64,000 bases of DNA from Janthinobacterium sp051380735 (GCF_051380735.1 NZ_JBNYXQ010000001.1:1550001-1614000); one strand, 5' to 3'. Shown: positions 1 to 9,219, numbered from the stretch's first letter. Translations and numbers: made by a program. Notes: generated from the sequence alone by a model not told the origin.

Positions 1-541
1 GGTCGATCACTTCGACCACCATCTGCTCGACGCGCACTTCACCGAGCGTATCGAGGTCGATGTCGGGCGAGTCGCTGATGCGGTATTCCTTGAGTTCCTT
101 GGTGCGCGCAAAGATGGCGTCGGTGAGTTTTTCGGGCGCCGGGCCGCCATTGGCGATGTTGTACTTGATGCCGAAGTCGCCGTCCGGGCCGCCCGGATTA
201 TGGCTTGCCGACAAAATCAGGCCACCGCTGGCGCCGCGCTTGCGGATCACGCAGCTGACGGCCGGCGTCGACAAAATGCCGCCCTGCCCCAGCAGCACGC
301 GCGCGTAGCCATGCGCGGCCGCCATGCGCAGCACCGTCTGTATCGCGGTGCGGTTGTAATAGCGACCATCGCCGCCCAGCACCAGGGTTTGCCCATGGTA
401 ATCGCCAAGGGTATCAAACACGCTTTGCACGAAATTTTCCAGGTATTGCGGTTCGCTGAACACGCCCACCTTCTTGCGCAAGCCCGAGGTACCAGGCTGC
501 TGGCCCGCGATCGGCGCCGTATTGATCAGTTGAATTGCCAT
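1..541 (-). CDS. pgm: Phosphoglucomutase, alpha-D-glucose-specific (N-terminal part, cut by window edge)
   Basis: Interconverts glucose-1-phosphate and glucose-6-phosphate in the cytoplasm, linking glycogen/UDP-glucose synthesis to glycolysis. The roughly 180 visible residues begin MAIQLINTAPIAGQQPGTSG and contain the phosphoserine loop SASHNPGG followed by DFGIKYN, which is the family hallmark (known from the family). The start is fixed by a strong ribosome site AAGGAGG lying just upstream of the ATG on the minus strand. The C-terminal two thirds lie outside the window, so completeness cannot be judged. It is divergent from the iron operon that starts at 792. Confidence 0.88.
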   Translation of the reverse strand, partial: MAIQLINTAPIAGQQPGTSGLRKKVGVFSEPQYLENFVQSVFDTLGDYHGQTLVLGGDGRYYNRTAIQTVLRMAAAHGYARVLLGQGGILSTPAVSCVIRKRGASGGLILSASHNPGGPDGDFGIKYNIANGGPAPEKLTDAIFARTKELKEYRISDSPDIDLDTLGEVRVEQMVVEVID

Positions 542-667
542 CTTGCCTCCTTATCAAGCAGCTATGCTAGCGCATGCGGCAACGATGGCAAAGCGTTGTA
601 CGCTTGCCACGGTGCGTCAGGCCACGGATCAGTGTGCAACCTTGCACCTTTCGCATCGTTAAAATAT

Positions 668-686
668 AATAAGAATCGTTCTCATT
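668..686. promoter_or_regulatory. Fur box upstream of the iron-uptake operon
   Basis: AATAAGAATCGTTCTCATT is a 19-bp imperfect palindrome (7 of 9 arm positions match around a central C) resembling the Fur consensus. It lies about 105 bp upstream of the TonB receptor gene in an otherwise AT-rich stretch, so iron-dependent repression of the 792-6152 operon is expected. The match is by eye. Confidence 0.7.
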
Positions 687-791
687 ATCATTTGTCTATT
701 CCACGCCAGCCAGCGCCAATGCGCCCAGCAAGCCATCCATTCCCATAAAGAGTCCGCCGCATGACGGCGGCAGACGAGAAGAAAGATTTTT

Positions 792-3041
792 ATGGCGCGA
801 CCACGCTCGCTGGACTGCAAGCTTGACGGTACGATTCCTTTTTCCACCCGCCCGCTGGCCGCCGCCGTGCGCTCGGCCCTGCTCCTGACGGCGCTGGGCA
901 CGACTGGCCTGGCGCTGGCCGACGACACCGCCACTGCTGCAGACGCTACCCTGGCCGAGATCAAGGTGGTGGGCCAGCAGGACAAGGCCAGCACCGAGTA
1001 CACCGGTTCCTACACCACGAAAGAAATGGCCACTGCCACACGCATGGGCCTGTCGATCCGCGAAACGCCGCAATCGATTTCGGTCGTCACGCGCCAGCGC
1101 ATGGACGACATGGGCCTGAACAGCCTGGCCGATGTGCTGGTACAGTCGACCGGCGTAACGGTGCAGGAAAATGACAGCGAACGCACCACCTTTGCCGCGC
1201 GTGGTTTTTCTATCGGCAATTACCAGATCGACGGCGTGGCCGTCAATTCAGGCGCCAATGCGCTGTTCGACACGGCCATTTATGACCGCATCGAAATCGT
1301 GCGCGGCGCCACGGGCTTGGTCAGCGGCAATGGCGACCCGTCGGCCACCATCAACATGATGCACAAGCGCCCGGGCAAGGAATTTGCCGCTTCGGCTGGC
1401 ATGACGGTGGGCTCCTGGAGCAAGGTTCGCCTGGAAGGCGATATCAGCACACCCCTGAAGGCCGACGGCAGCATCCGCGGCCGCCTGGTGGTGGCCGGCC
1501 AGAACCGCCACTCCTACATGGATTTGTACAAGGAACGCAAACTGGTCGGTGCCGTGGTGGTCGAAGCGGACCTGACACCGGACACCATGCTGACAGCCGG
1601 CATCGACTACCAGAAAAACACCCCGAAAGGCACCAGTTGGGGCACCACCCCGCTGTTCTTCGCGGACGGCACGCCGGCCAACATGCCACGCTCGTTCAAT
1701 ATGGCGGCCAAATGGAGCAGCTGGGAACGCCAATTCCAGAACAGCTATGTCTATCTCGATCATCGCTTCGCCAACGACTGGAAGATCAAGGCCGCCTATG
1801 GCCGCCTCGACAGTTCGTCCAACGGCAAGCTGTTTTACGGCGGCAACGGCTTTCCGAACCAGGACGGCTCCGGCCTGTCCGTCTGGAGCGGTGCCTTCCC
1901 CTACGATGAAAAGCAGGATAATTTCGACTTGTCGGCCAATGGCACTTTCCCGCTGTTCGGCCGCCAGCATGACCTGGTAATGGGCGTCAACGGCTGGAAA
2001 CGCACCGGCACCACGCTTGAGACGCAAATGGAAAACCCGCTGCCGTTTGCCACCACCATCCCGGACTTCCGCAACTGGAACGGCGACGTGCCCGAACCGG
2101 ACCTGATACGCACCGGTGCGCGCGATGTGGCCACTACCAAACAGTCAGGCGCGTTTATCGCCACCCGTCTCAACCTGGCCGACAGTTTCAAGCTGCTGGC
2201 AGGCGCGCGCATCTCGAACTGGAAGACCTACAACGACCGTTATGACACCAGCAATGCGTTCGTCAGACGCAGTGCGGCGTATAAAACCGATGATGTACTC
2301 ACGCCATATGCGGGCGTGGTGTGGGACGTCAGCAAGACCACTTCGCTGTACGCCAGCTACACCGACCTGTTCAAGCCGCAGAACCTGAAGGACAAGAACG
2401 ACGCCTTCCTCGACCCGATCACCGGCAGCAATGTCGAAGGTGGCGTGAAGAGCGAACTGTTCGACGGCGCCCTGAATGCCTCGTTTGCCGTGTACCGGGC
2501 CAGGCAGGACAACCTGGGCGAGGAAGACATGTCAGTGGCACCGACCTTCGTGCTGCCGGACGGCAGCCGTCCGTACGTATCGACCGGCAAGGGCAATATC
2601 AGCAAGGGCCACGAGGTGGAAGTGTCGGGCAGTCCCCTGCGTGGCTGGCAGCTGTTCGCCGGCTATACGCATGGCAAGACCCGCACCGACAAGGGCGTGT
2701 TGACCAATACCATACAGCCGACCAATATGCTGCGCCTGACAAGCACCTACCGCCTGCCCGGCGACTGGCAGAACCTGACCATCGGCGGCGGGGTGAGCGT
2801 GCAGAACGACATCTGGGCCACCAATGTGGCACTGCCCGGTGGCAAGCGCGGCAGCGTCAGCCAGGGCGGCTATACCTTGCTCAACCTGATGGCGCGCTAC
2901 CAGATCAGCCCGAAACTGTCGGCCACCATGAACCTCAACAATGCGCTCGACAAGAGCTACTTCCGCCGCGTCGGCTTCTACAGCGGCGGCTACTACGGCG
3001 AACCACGCAGCCTGGCGCTGAACCTGCGCTACCAGTATTGA
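792..3041 (+). CDS. TonB-dependent ferric-siderophore receptor
   Basis: Outer-membrane gated channel that takes up a ferric siderophore using TonB-ExbBD energy. The 749-residue product has a signal peptide, a plug domain with the RETPQSISVVTRQRMDD and VLVQSTGVTV signatures of the siderophore (FhuE/FoxA-like) subgroup, then a 22-strand-type barrel ending in aromatic RYQY. The size is typical. It opens an operon with DUF4198, DUF3649, PepSY and DUF3325 genes, a set known to accompany siderophore receptors. A Fur box precedes it. The substrate cannot be named from sequence, and no siderophore synthesis gene is nearby, so uptake of a foreign siderophore is possible. Confidence 0.92.
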   Translation: MARPRSLDCKLDGTIPFSTRPLAAAVRSALLLTALGTTGLALADDTATAADATLAEIKVVGQQDKASTEYTGSYTTKEMATATRMGLSIRETPQSISVVTRQRMDDMGLNSLADVLVQSTGVTVQENDSERTTFAARGFSIGNYQIDGVAVNSGANALFDTAIYDRIEIVRGATGLVSGNGDPSATINMMHKRPGKEFAASAGMTVGSWSKVRLEGDISTPLKADGSIRGRLVVAGQNRHSYMDLYKERKLVGAVVVEADLTPDTMLTAGIDYQKNTPKGTSWGTTPLFFADGTPANMPRSFNMAAKWSSWERQFQNSYVYLDHRFANDWKIKAAYGRLDSSSNGKLFYGGNGFPNQDGSGLSVWSGAFPYDEKQDNFDLSANGTFPLFGRQHDLVMGVNGWKRTGTTLETQMENPLPFATTIPDFRNWNGDVPEPDLIRTGARDVATTKQSGAFIATRLNLADSFKLLAGARISNWKTYNDRYDTSNAFVRRSAAYKTDDVLTPYAGVVWDVSKTTSLYASYTDLFKPQNLKDKNDAFLDPITGSNVEGGVKSELFDGALNASFAVYRARQDNLGEEDMSVAPTFVLPDGSRPYVSTGKGNISKGHEVEVSGSPLRGWQLFAGYTHGKTRTDKGVLTNTIQPTNMLRLTSTYRLPGDWQNLTIGGGVSVQNDIWATNVALPGGKRGSVSQGGYTLLNLMARYQISPKLSATMNLNNALDKSYFRRVGFYSGGYYGEPRSLALNLRYQY

Positions 3042-3091
3042 TACGGCCACTGCCGATTTGCCATGCCACCCCCACCAACAGGAATACACAC

Positions 3092-3838
3092 ATGAACATC
3101 ACTTCCATCGTCCGCCTGTCCGCCCTCTCCATCGCCCTGGCAGGCGGTTGCCTGCTGTCCGGCGCGGCCGGCGCCCACCAGATCTGGCTGGAACAGAACG
3201 ACAAGGCCGCCAGCATCTACTTCGGCGAATTCGGCGACAACTTGCGCGAAGCGTCGCCGGGCCTGCTCGACAAATTTACCCTGAAAAACGTCAGCTGGAT
3301 TTCCGGCAGCACCAAAAAGCCGCTGCAGGCCAGCAAGAGCGCCGGCGCCTTCGTGCTGAACGGTAAAGTTGCGCCAGGCGAAACCATCATCGCCGAGGAA
3401 AACAGCTATCCGGGCTGGGAAAGCAAGAAGGATGGCAAGGTCCTGTTCTCGATCTGGACCCCGGCCGCGCGCATCGTTGCCGACCACAGCGCACAAGCGC
3501 CAGCGCTGACCCTGGACCTGCTGCCTACCGGCACGCCGGGCCAGTTCAAGGTCACCTATCAGGGCAAGCCGCTGGCCAAGGCCAAGATCGGCGCAGTGGT
3601 GCAATCGGGCTGGATGCGCGAAGCCTACAGCGACGAGCAAGGCCTGGTCAGCTTCCCGCTGCCATGGCAGGGCAGCTATGTGCTGGAGGTGCACCATGAA
3701 GACAAGACCGGTGGCCAGCGCGACGGCAAGAAATATGACAGCGCCAGCTACGTCACCACCCTGAGCCTGGTGCAGGCGCAGGGTGTGGCGCCACTGCCGG
3801 CTGCGCCAGCCGTGCCACCGAGCAAGGACCACGGCTGA
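3092..3838 (+). CDS. DUF4198-type periplasmic protein of the iron operon
   Basis: A 248-residue exported protein with a signal peptide (hydrophobic core SALSIALAGGCLLSGAAGA, cleavage near AGA-HQIW). The mature start HQIWLEQ and the later DLLPTGTPGQFKVTYQGKPLAKAKI and YVLEVHHEDK segments resemble DUF4198 proteins, which are found beside metal-uptake systems. The exact biochemical role is unknown; a metal or cofactor binding role in the periplasm is inference. The ATG was chosen because it gives a proper signal peptide; the reading frame is open further upstream inside the receptor gene, but that part is antiparallel nonsense. It sits 50 bp after the receptor and 3 bp before the DUF3649 gene. 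Confidence 0.72.
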   Translation: MNITSIVRLSALSIALAGGCLLSGAAGAHQIWLEQNDKAASIYFGEFGDNLREASPGLLDKFTLKNVSWISGSTKKPLQASKSAGAFVLNGKVAPGETIIAEENSYPGWESKKDGKVLFSIWTPAARIVADHSAQAPALTLDLLPTGTPGQFKVTYQGKPLAKAKIGAVVQSGWMREAYSDEQGLVSFPLPWQGSYVLEVHHEDKTGGQRDGKKYDSASYVTTLSLVQAQGVAPLPAAPAVPPSKDHG

Positions 3839-3841
3839 TCC

Positions 3842-4180
3842 ATGCACGCGCCTGCCACCAACCATAAAATGCCACGCCTGCGGCTGTCCGCAGGCGCACT
3901 GTACCGCCTCGGCGTGGCCTCGCGCGGCGTGGCCGCCATCGTCGGCGGCTACGTGCTGGCGGCGCTGGTCACCATGCTGCTGTCGGTGACCCTGCCGATG
4001 GCGCGCCCGGAAGCCGTCATGACGGCAACCCTGCTGTCATTCACTATCTATACCTGCGCCGTGCTGTGGGTGTTTGCCACCGCCACCGCCCTGCGCGCCT
4101 GGCTGGGGCTGCTGATCCCCAGCGCCGTCATCGCCGCCATCCTGCAGTGGCTGGACGTACTATCGTGGAGTCTCGCATGA
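3842..4180 (+). CDS. DUF3649 inner-membrane protein, iron-uptake associated
   Basis: A 112-residue protein with three predicted membrane helices (VAAIVGGYVLAALVTMLLSV; ATLLSFTIYTCAVLWVFATA; WLGLLIPSAVIAAILQWL). The length and pattern fit DUF3649, which almost always lies between a siderophore receptor and a PepSY membrane protein. Its stop overlaps the start of the PepSY gene in ATGA, indicating translational coupling. The function is not established. Confidence 0.75.
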   Translation: MHAPATNHKMPRLRLSAGALYRLGVASRGVAAIVGGYVLAALVTMLLSVTLPMARPEAVMTATLLSFTIYTCAVLWVFATATALRAWLGLLIPSAVIAAILQWLDVLSWSLA

Positions 4181-5799
4181 AAGAAGGTTTCCGCCAGTCG
4201 ATGGCATGGCTGCACACCTGGTCCGGCCTGCTGGTGTGCTGGGTGCTGCTGCTGGTGTTTTGCGGCGGCACGGCCAGCTACTACCGCAGCGAAATCACCT
4301 TGTGGATGCAGCCCGAGCTGCATGCTGTCGCGGCCAACCCGGTCAGCAGCGAAGTGGCCGCCAGCGCCGCCCAGGCCGCGATGACCGAGCGCGCCGGCGG
4401 CGCCACGCGCTGGTTCATTACCTTGCCCGACGAACGCACGCAAGCGACGCAACTGGGCTGGAGCAAGCCGCCGAAACCGGGCGAAAAAAAGAAGGGACGG
4501 CGCGGCAACTTCCATACCGAAAAGACCGACCCGGCCACCGGCGAGGTGCTATCCAAGCCACGCGACACGCGCGGCGGCGAATTCCTGTATCGCCTGCATT
4601 TCGACCTGCACTATATGTCGCCCATCTGGGCCCGCTGGATCGTCGGTTTTTGCGCCATGTTCATGCTGGTGTCCATCATCAGCGGCGTGATCACCCACAA
4701 GCGCATCTTCAAGGACCTGTTCACCTTCCGGCCCAAAAAAGGCCAGCGCTCGTGGCTGGACGCGCACAATGTGACGGCAGTGCTGGCCCTGCCCTTCCAT
4801 CTGATGATCACCTATACGGGCCTGGTGACATTGATGTTCCTGTATATGCCGTCCGGCGCCACCGCCGCCTATAAGGGCGACAAGGACACCTTCTTTGCCG
4901 AGGCGTTTCCGCGAGCGGAAGAACGCAAGGCGGCCGGCGTGGCTGCGCCCTTGACGCCATTCGCGCCGCTGGTGCGCCAGGCAGAGCAACAGTGGGGCAG
5001 CAAGGTTGAGCGCATCTCGGTCAATGCGCCTGGCGACGCCAACGCCGTGATTACCCTCAGCCGCGCCTCGGGCCGCGACATGTCGACCCGCCAGCCGTCG
5101 ATGGATTTCGATGGCGTCACCGGCAAGCTGCTGTCGTCGAATGGCGAAGTGCTCCCTGGCGCGGCCGCCACGCAAGGCGTGATGGTCGGCCTGCACGTGG
5201 CCCACTTCGGCGCGCCGCTGCTGCGCGCGCTGTTCTTCCTGTCCGGGCTGGCCGGCTGCGCCATGGTCGCCACCGGCGCCCTGCTGTGGGCCGTCAAGAC
5301 GCGCCAGAAACAGGCGAAAGCGCTGGCCGCCGGCAAGCGTGCCAGCTTCGGCTTGCGCCTGGTCGAAGCGCTCAATATCGGTGCGATTGCCGGCATTCCG
5401 ATCGCCTTTGGCGCCTATTTCTGGGCCAACCGGCTGCTGCCGGTAGCGATGGAAGACCGGCCGCAAGAAGAAATCGCCTGCTTCTTCGGCGCCTGGGCAC
5501 TGGCCGCCATCGTCGCCCAGCTGCGCCCGACGCGCGCCATGTGGCGCATCCAGCTGACGGCCGGCGCCATCCTGCTGGCCGGCCTGCCGCTGCTCAATGT
5601 GTTCACCACCGAGTCACACCTGGGCGTGACCCTGTTGCTGGGCCGTGGCCCCGTGTCGGTGGCTGCCTTCGACCTGGTGGTACTGGCACTGGGTCTGCTG
5701 CTGGCCTGGGCGGCGTACAAACTCAAGCCGCTGCCGGCGAAAGCGGCCAAGCTGGCTGCCGCAGCGCCAGCTACCAACACCCTGCCCGGAGCCGCATGA
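4177..5799 (+). CDS. PepSY-associated transmembrane protein (ferric-siderophore reductase-like)
   Basis: A 540-residue inner-membrane protein beginning MKEGFRQSMAWLHTWSGLLVCWVLLLVFCGGTASYYRSE, the standard opening of PepSY_TM iron-regulated proteins. Helices lie near residues 12-30, 150-172, 200-222, 340-365 and several at the C-terminus, with a large periplasmic PepSY loop in between. Relatives such as FoxB and PiuB act in release of iron from imported siderophores, probably by reduction (family knowledge). His residues in LHTWSG, LHFDLHYMSP and GLHVAHFG could ligate haem. The frame is open further upstream, but the ATG overlapping the DUF3649 stop is the natural start. It is followed by DUF3325 with a 4-bp overlap. 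Confidence 0.85.
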   Translation: MKEGFRQSMAWLHTWSGLLVCWVLLLVFCGGTASYYRSEITLWMQPELHAVAANPVSSEVAASAAQAAMTERAGGATRWFITLPDERTQATQLGWSKPPKPGEKKKGRRGNFHTEKTDPATGEVLSKPRDTRGGEFLYRLHFDLHYMSPIWARWIVGFCAMFMLVSIISGVITHKRIFKDLFTFRPKKGQRSWLDAHNVTAVLALPFHLMITYTGLVTLMFLYMPSGATAAYKGDKDTFFAEAFPRAEERKAAGVAAPLTPFAPLVRQAEQQWGSKVERISVNAPGDANAVITLSRASGRDMSTRQPSMDFDGVTGKLLSSNGEVLPGAAATQGVMVGLHVAHFGAPLLRALFFLSGLAGCAMVATGALLWAVKTRQKQAKALAAGKRASFGLRLVEALNIGAIAGIPIAFGAYFWANRLLPVAMEDRPQEEIACFFGAWALAAIVAQLRPTRAMWRIQLTAGAILLAGLPLLNVFTTESHLGVTLLLGRGPVSVAAFDLVVLALGLLLAWAAYKLKPLPAKAAKLAAAAPATNTLPGAA

Positions 5800-6152
5800 T
5801 GGAGATCTTGTCCAATTTCCTCGTCTTCGCCCTGTGCTATGCCGGCCTGTCGTGCCTGTGCCTGGCAATGGACCGCCACTACGCCGACCTGCACGGGCGC
5901 GGCGCGGAACCGCCGCCGCAGCTGCGCCGCCGCCTGCAATGGGGAGGGGCTCTGGCACTGGCCTTCGCCCTGGCCTGGGCCATGCATATCGCCGGCGCTG
6001 GCTACGGCACTGTGTTCTGGGTAGGCAGCCTGACCGGCTGCGGCCTGCTGCTGATCTGGCTGCTGCCCTATGCACCGCAACAGGCGATGCGGCTGGCGCG
6101 GGTGGTGGGCGCTGCGGCGGCGCTGGCGGCGGTCATGCTGGCGCTGCTTTAA
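5796..6152 (+). CDS. DUF3325 membrane protein, end of iron operon
   Basis: A 118-residue hydrophobic protein (MMEILSNFLVFALCYAGLSC...) with three helices. DUF3325 proteins are short companions of PepSY/DUF3649 iron-uptake sets. Its start ATGATG overlaps the PepSY stop, so it is co-translated. It is the last gene of the operon; no clear hairpin terminator follows before 6248. The role is unknown. Confidence 0.72.
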   Translation: MMEILSNFLVFALCYAGLSCLCLAMDRHYADLHGRGAEPPPQLRRRLQWGGALALAFALAWAMHIAGAGYGTVFWVGSLTGCGLLLIWLLPYAPQQAMRLARVVGAAAALAAVMLALL

Positions 6153-6247
6153 GCTGTACTTGCTGCTGTCACATCTGCTACGCTCACGGCTGATCGTACG
6201 CCAAAGGCAGCAGCAGATGCGCCAGCAAATCCGAACCAGGAACAAGC

Positions 6248-6700
6248 ATGCCACACCCCACAACCGAGATTGACTATGTCGGCTTCTGGTCGCGCCTGGG
6301 CGCGAACCTGATCGATACCCTGCTGCTGTTGCTGATCGTGGTAGCGCTGAAGGTGGCCGTGTATGGCCGATATTATTGGATGGAAGATGTGTGGATACTC
6401 GGGCCTGCCGACTTCCTGATTTCCTGGGTATTGCCTAACGTGCTGCAGGTAGCGCTGTGGATCAGGCTTGCCACCACGCCGGGCAAGATGGCCGTCAGCG
6501 CCATCATTGTCGATGCGCGCACGGGCAGCCAGCCCTCTGCAAGGCAGTGCGTCATCCGCTGCCTGGCTTCCTACTTGTCAGCCCTGCCCCTGTTCCTCGG
6601 CTTTATCTGGATCGGTCTCGACGCCCGCAAGCAGGGCTGGCACGACAAGCTTGCCGGCACTGTCGTAATACGCCGCCCGGCCAGCCAGGCCGTGGCCTGA
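6248..6700 (+). CDS. RDD family membrane protein
   Basis: A 150-residue protein starting MPHPTTEIDYVGFWSRLGANLIDTLLLLLIVV, the typical RDD opening with Arg, Asp and hydrophobic helices, then TPGKMAVSAIIVDARTG and the C-terminal QGWHDKLAGTVVIRR, which is the family end motif. RDD proteins are small integral membrane proteins, some linked to sodium/proton transport or transport of others, with generally unknown substrate. An AAACCAGGAACAAGC stretch gives a modest ribosome site. Its 3' end overlaps by 123 bp, tail to tail, the 3' end of the GGDEF/EAL gene on the other strand. Confidence 0.85.
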   Translation: MPHPTTEIDYVGFWSRLGANLIDTLLLLLIVVALKVAVYGRYYWMEDVWILGPADFLISWVLPNVLQVALWIRLATTPGKMAVSAIIVDARTGSQPSARQCVIRCLASYLSALPLFLGFIWIGLDARKQGWHDKLAGTVVIRRPASQAVA

Positions 6701-8482
6701 GCCGGGCCTGAGCATCGCTTCCACGCCATCGGCCGCCATCGCGCGCCCCAGGTGATAACCAAAAGCGGCATCGCAGCCCATGGCCGCCAGCATTTCCAGC
6801 TGGCGCGCGTTTTCCACGCCGCCGGCGATCGCGCGCAGCTTCAAGGTGTGGGCCATCGCCACCATGGCGCGCACCATGGCGCCGTCATCGGCTGATGCGC
6901 CCAGTTCATCGACAAAGCACTTTTCAATCCTGACGGCGTCGACCGGAAAGCGCTGCAGGGAATGCAGCGGGCCGTCGCCGGTGCCGAAGTCGCTGATGCA
7001 GATCGTCATGCCCAACCGGCGGAACTGGTGCAGGATTGCTGCACCATCGTGGTGATGGTCGATCAGGGTGGTGGCGGCGATTTCCAGTTCGATGCAGTGA
7101 CCGGGCACGCCGGCCGCGCCCAGCGCGGCACCGACATTGCGCGCGATATCGCGCTGGTAGAACTGGCGCGCCGACAGGCTGACGGTAACCGTCAGCAGCC
7201 GGCCCTGCGCGATCCAGCGTTTTGCCTGCTCGACGGCAGTGGCCAGCACCCAGGCACCCACCGGCAGGATCAGCGCGCTTTCTTCCAGCACCGGCAGGAA
7301 ATCGAGCGGCATCATCAGCCCCAGTTCCGGGTGCTTCCAGCGCAGCAGCGCCTTCACGCCCGTGATGGTGCCTGTCGCCAGGTCCATGCATGGCTGGTAA
7401 AGCAGCACGAATTCATTGCGCTCGAGCGCATGGCGCAGCGCCGTTTCCAGGATGGTGCGTGAATATGATTGCGTCTGCATGCGCGGCGCGTAGCGCAGGC
7501 AGGTGCCAGAGGCGTGCCGCTTGGCGGCATACATGGCGAGATCCGCCTTTTCGATAAGCGCATCGACATCATCATCGTCGTCCGGATACAGCGCCACGCC
7601 CACGCTGGCGGCCACCGACAGGCTGTACTGGTCAATCACGAACGGCGCAGCGATGGCGGCGATGATTTTCTCGGCCACGCGCGTCGCATCATGCGGATCG
7701 TGCAATTCGGTCAGCAAGACGATGAATTCGTCACCCCCCTGGCGCGCCACCGTATCGACCTTGCGCACGCACTGCTGCACCCGGCGCGCGAATTCGGCCA
7801 GCACCTGGTCGCCCACGTCGTGGCCCAGGCTGTCGTTGATGGCCTTGAAGCGGTCGATATCGACGAACAGCACCGCCAGCAAGCCCTGATGGCGGCGCGC
7901 ATAGGCGATGCCGTGCTCGAAGCGAATCTGGAAGTGCAAGCGGTTCGGCAAACCGGTCAGGCCGTCATGGTGGGCGATGAATTCCAGTTGCTGCTCGGCG
8001 CGGCGGCGCGCCGACACGTCGTGCAACAGCAGCACCGCACCGTCTTGCGCCAGCGGTACGCAGCTGAAATGCACGTCGATGCGTTTGCCGTCGCTTTCGC
8101 GCAGCAGCACTGCGCCGCGCGCCACTTCCAGCATGGCTTGCTGCGCCACGCAGTCGCGCACCTGCTGCGCCGCATCGATGGCGGCTCCGTCATGGAACAG
8201 CGGCAGCAACTGCGACACGCTGGCGCCCACCCCGTGCACCGCCGGCAAGCCGCCCATCGTCAGTGCGCGCGCATTCAGGTAGCACACCACGCCATGGCGG
8301 TCGGTGCCGATCACGGCCACCGGCAGCGCCTGCAGCAGCGCCAGCATGGGTGCCTGCGCCGCCAGCTGGGCCTGGCCCAGCGCATGCAAGGTGCGCCAGC
8401 GGCGCTCGCCCCAGCACTGCCCGGCCAGAAGCACGCCGAGCATGGCCAGCACCAGGCACAGCGCCATCAGCAGCGACATCAT
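6578..8482 (-). CDS. Membrane-anchored PAS-GGDEF-EAL protein with degenerate EAL
   Basis: A 634-residue c-di-GMP signalling protein: N-terminal membrane helix (residues 1-22), PAS domain about 45-160 (LPVAVIGTDRHGVVCYLNA), GGDEF about 170-330 and EAL about 345-600. The cyclase site RQGGDEF is intact and an RxxD inhibitory site (RKVD) lies exactly five residues before it. The EAL half is altered: EALLRW is KALLRW, the DDFGTGYS loop reads SDFGTGDG, KID is RIE and AEGVE is AGGVE. Known phosphodiesterases need these acidic residues and lysine, so I infer a cyclase with a non-catalytic, perhaps binding-only EAL. The last 40 residues are coded antisense to the RDD gene and look like read-through. 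Confidence 0.9.
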   Translation of the reverse strand: MMSLLMALCLVLAMLGVLLAGQCWGERRWRTLHALGQAQLAAQAPMLALLQALPVAVIGTDRHGVVCYLNARALTMGGLPAVHGVGASVSQLLPLFHDGAAIDAAQQVRDCVAQQAMLEVARGAVLLRESDGKRIDVHFSCVPLAQDGAVLLLHDVSARRRAEQQLEFIAHHDGLTGLPNRLHFQIRFEHGIAYARRHQGLLAVLFVDIDRFKAINDSLGHDVGDQVLAEFARRVQQCVRKVDTVARQGGDEFIVLLTELHDPHDATRVAEKIIAAIAAPFVIDQYSLSVAASVGVALYPDDDDDVDALIEKADLAMYAAKRHASGTCLRYAPRMQTQSYSRTILETALRHALERNEFVLLYQPCMDLATGTITGVKALLRWKHPELGLMMPLDFLPVLEESALILPVGAWVLATAVEQAKRWIAQGRLLTVTVSLSARQFYQRDIARNVGAALGAAGVPGHCIELEIAATTLIDHHHDGAAILHQFRRLGMTICISDFGTGDGPLHSLQRFPVDAVRIEKCFVDELGASADDGAMVRAMVAMAHTLKLRAIAGGVENARQLEMLAAMGCDAAFGYHLGRAMAADGVEAMLRPGSGHGLAGRAAYYDSAGKLVVPALLAGVETDPDKAEEQGQG

Positions 8483-8610
8483 GGATCACCAGCGGGACGG
8501 GACAGGGGGTTCATGGTTTTCCTCGTAACGGCGGATAAAAAGATTCCGAGAGGAAATACTATAAGAATAGTCGGCGCTTTTTTGCCCGTTCGGGCCGCGC
8601 TTGACCACGG

Positions 8611-9204
8611 TCAACTGTTCCGGCTACGGCCGCAAGGCAGCATGCGTGTCAATACGTCGTCCTTGCGCACACGGTGATGATAGACGGCCGCCAGCACATG
8701 CAGGCCCACCACGCCCCAGGCCACCCACTTGCCCAGGAAGTGGTGCACGGCGTCAACCGGCGGTTCGAAGCTTTCCCAGCCAAAGCCGAAGATGGACGCC
8801 AGCGCGTCGAACAGCGCGGTATCGCGAAACGAGGGCACGGAAAACAGGCCGAAGTCCGTCGGCAGGCTGGTGCCTGCATAGCCGGTCAGGGGCAGCACAA
8901 TCAGCAGGCCGTACAGGCCCCAGTGCGCCGCATGCGCCAGCCGGTGCTCCAGCACGGAGCCAGGCGGGTCCTGCGGCTGCACGTCAAACAGCCGCCAAGC
9001 CAGCCGCGGCAGCACCAGCGCACCCACCAGCAGCCCCAGCATCCAGTGCACGTTCAGCACCGCTAGGGTGCCCGGCGCTTCATCGTCGAGGAACCAGATC
9101 ACATAATAAACAACGATATAGGCGCCGATAAAGGCGGCGGCGCTGGTCCAGTGAAAGAACTTGGCCAGCGCGCCAAAACGCTCGCGGCTATTTTTCAATT
9201 GCAT
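8611..9204 (-). CDS. Cytochrome b561-type membrane protein
   Basis: A 197-residue, four-helix di-haem cytochrome b. It starts MQLKNSRERFGALAKFFHWTSA and shows candidate haem-ligating His in FFHWTS, NVHWMLG, HAAHWGLYG and GLHVLAAVYHH, spaced as in the family. It would pass electrons between the quinone pool and an acceptor at the inner membrane; members can also protect against superoxide. It lies 15 bp after the TetR gene on the same strand, so the two form an operon under that regulator. Confidence 0.88.
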   Translation of the reverse strand: MQLKNSRERFGALAKFFHWTSAAAFIGAYIVVYYVIWFLDDEAPGTLAVLNVHWMLGLLVGALVLPRLAWRLFDVQPQDPPGSVLEHRLAHAAHWGLYGLLIVLPLTGYAGTSLPTDFGLFSVPSFRDTALFDALASIFGFGWESFEPPVDAVHHFLGKWVAWGVVGLHVLAAVYHHRVRKDDVLTRMLPCGRSRNS

Positions 9205-9219
9205 GGTGTTTTCCTGGTC

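Noticed and set aside
4066..4176. Longer PepSY protein start
   Set aside because: It would overlap the DUF3649 gene with Arg-rich nonsense; the ATGA-coupled start fits the family.
7469..8677. 402-residue plus-strand frame across the GGDEF/EAL gene
   Set aside because: Antisense shadow of a well-supported gene, with His/Gln-rich composition.
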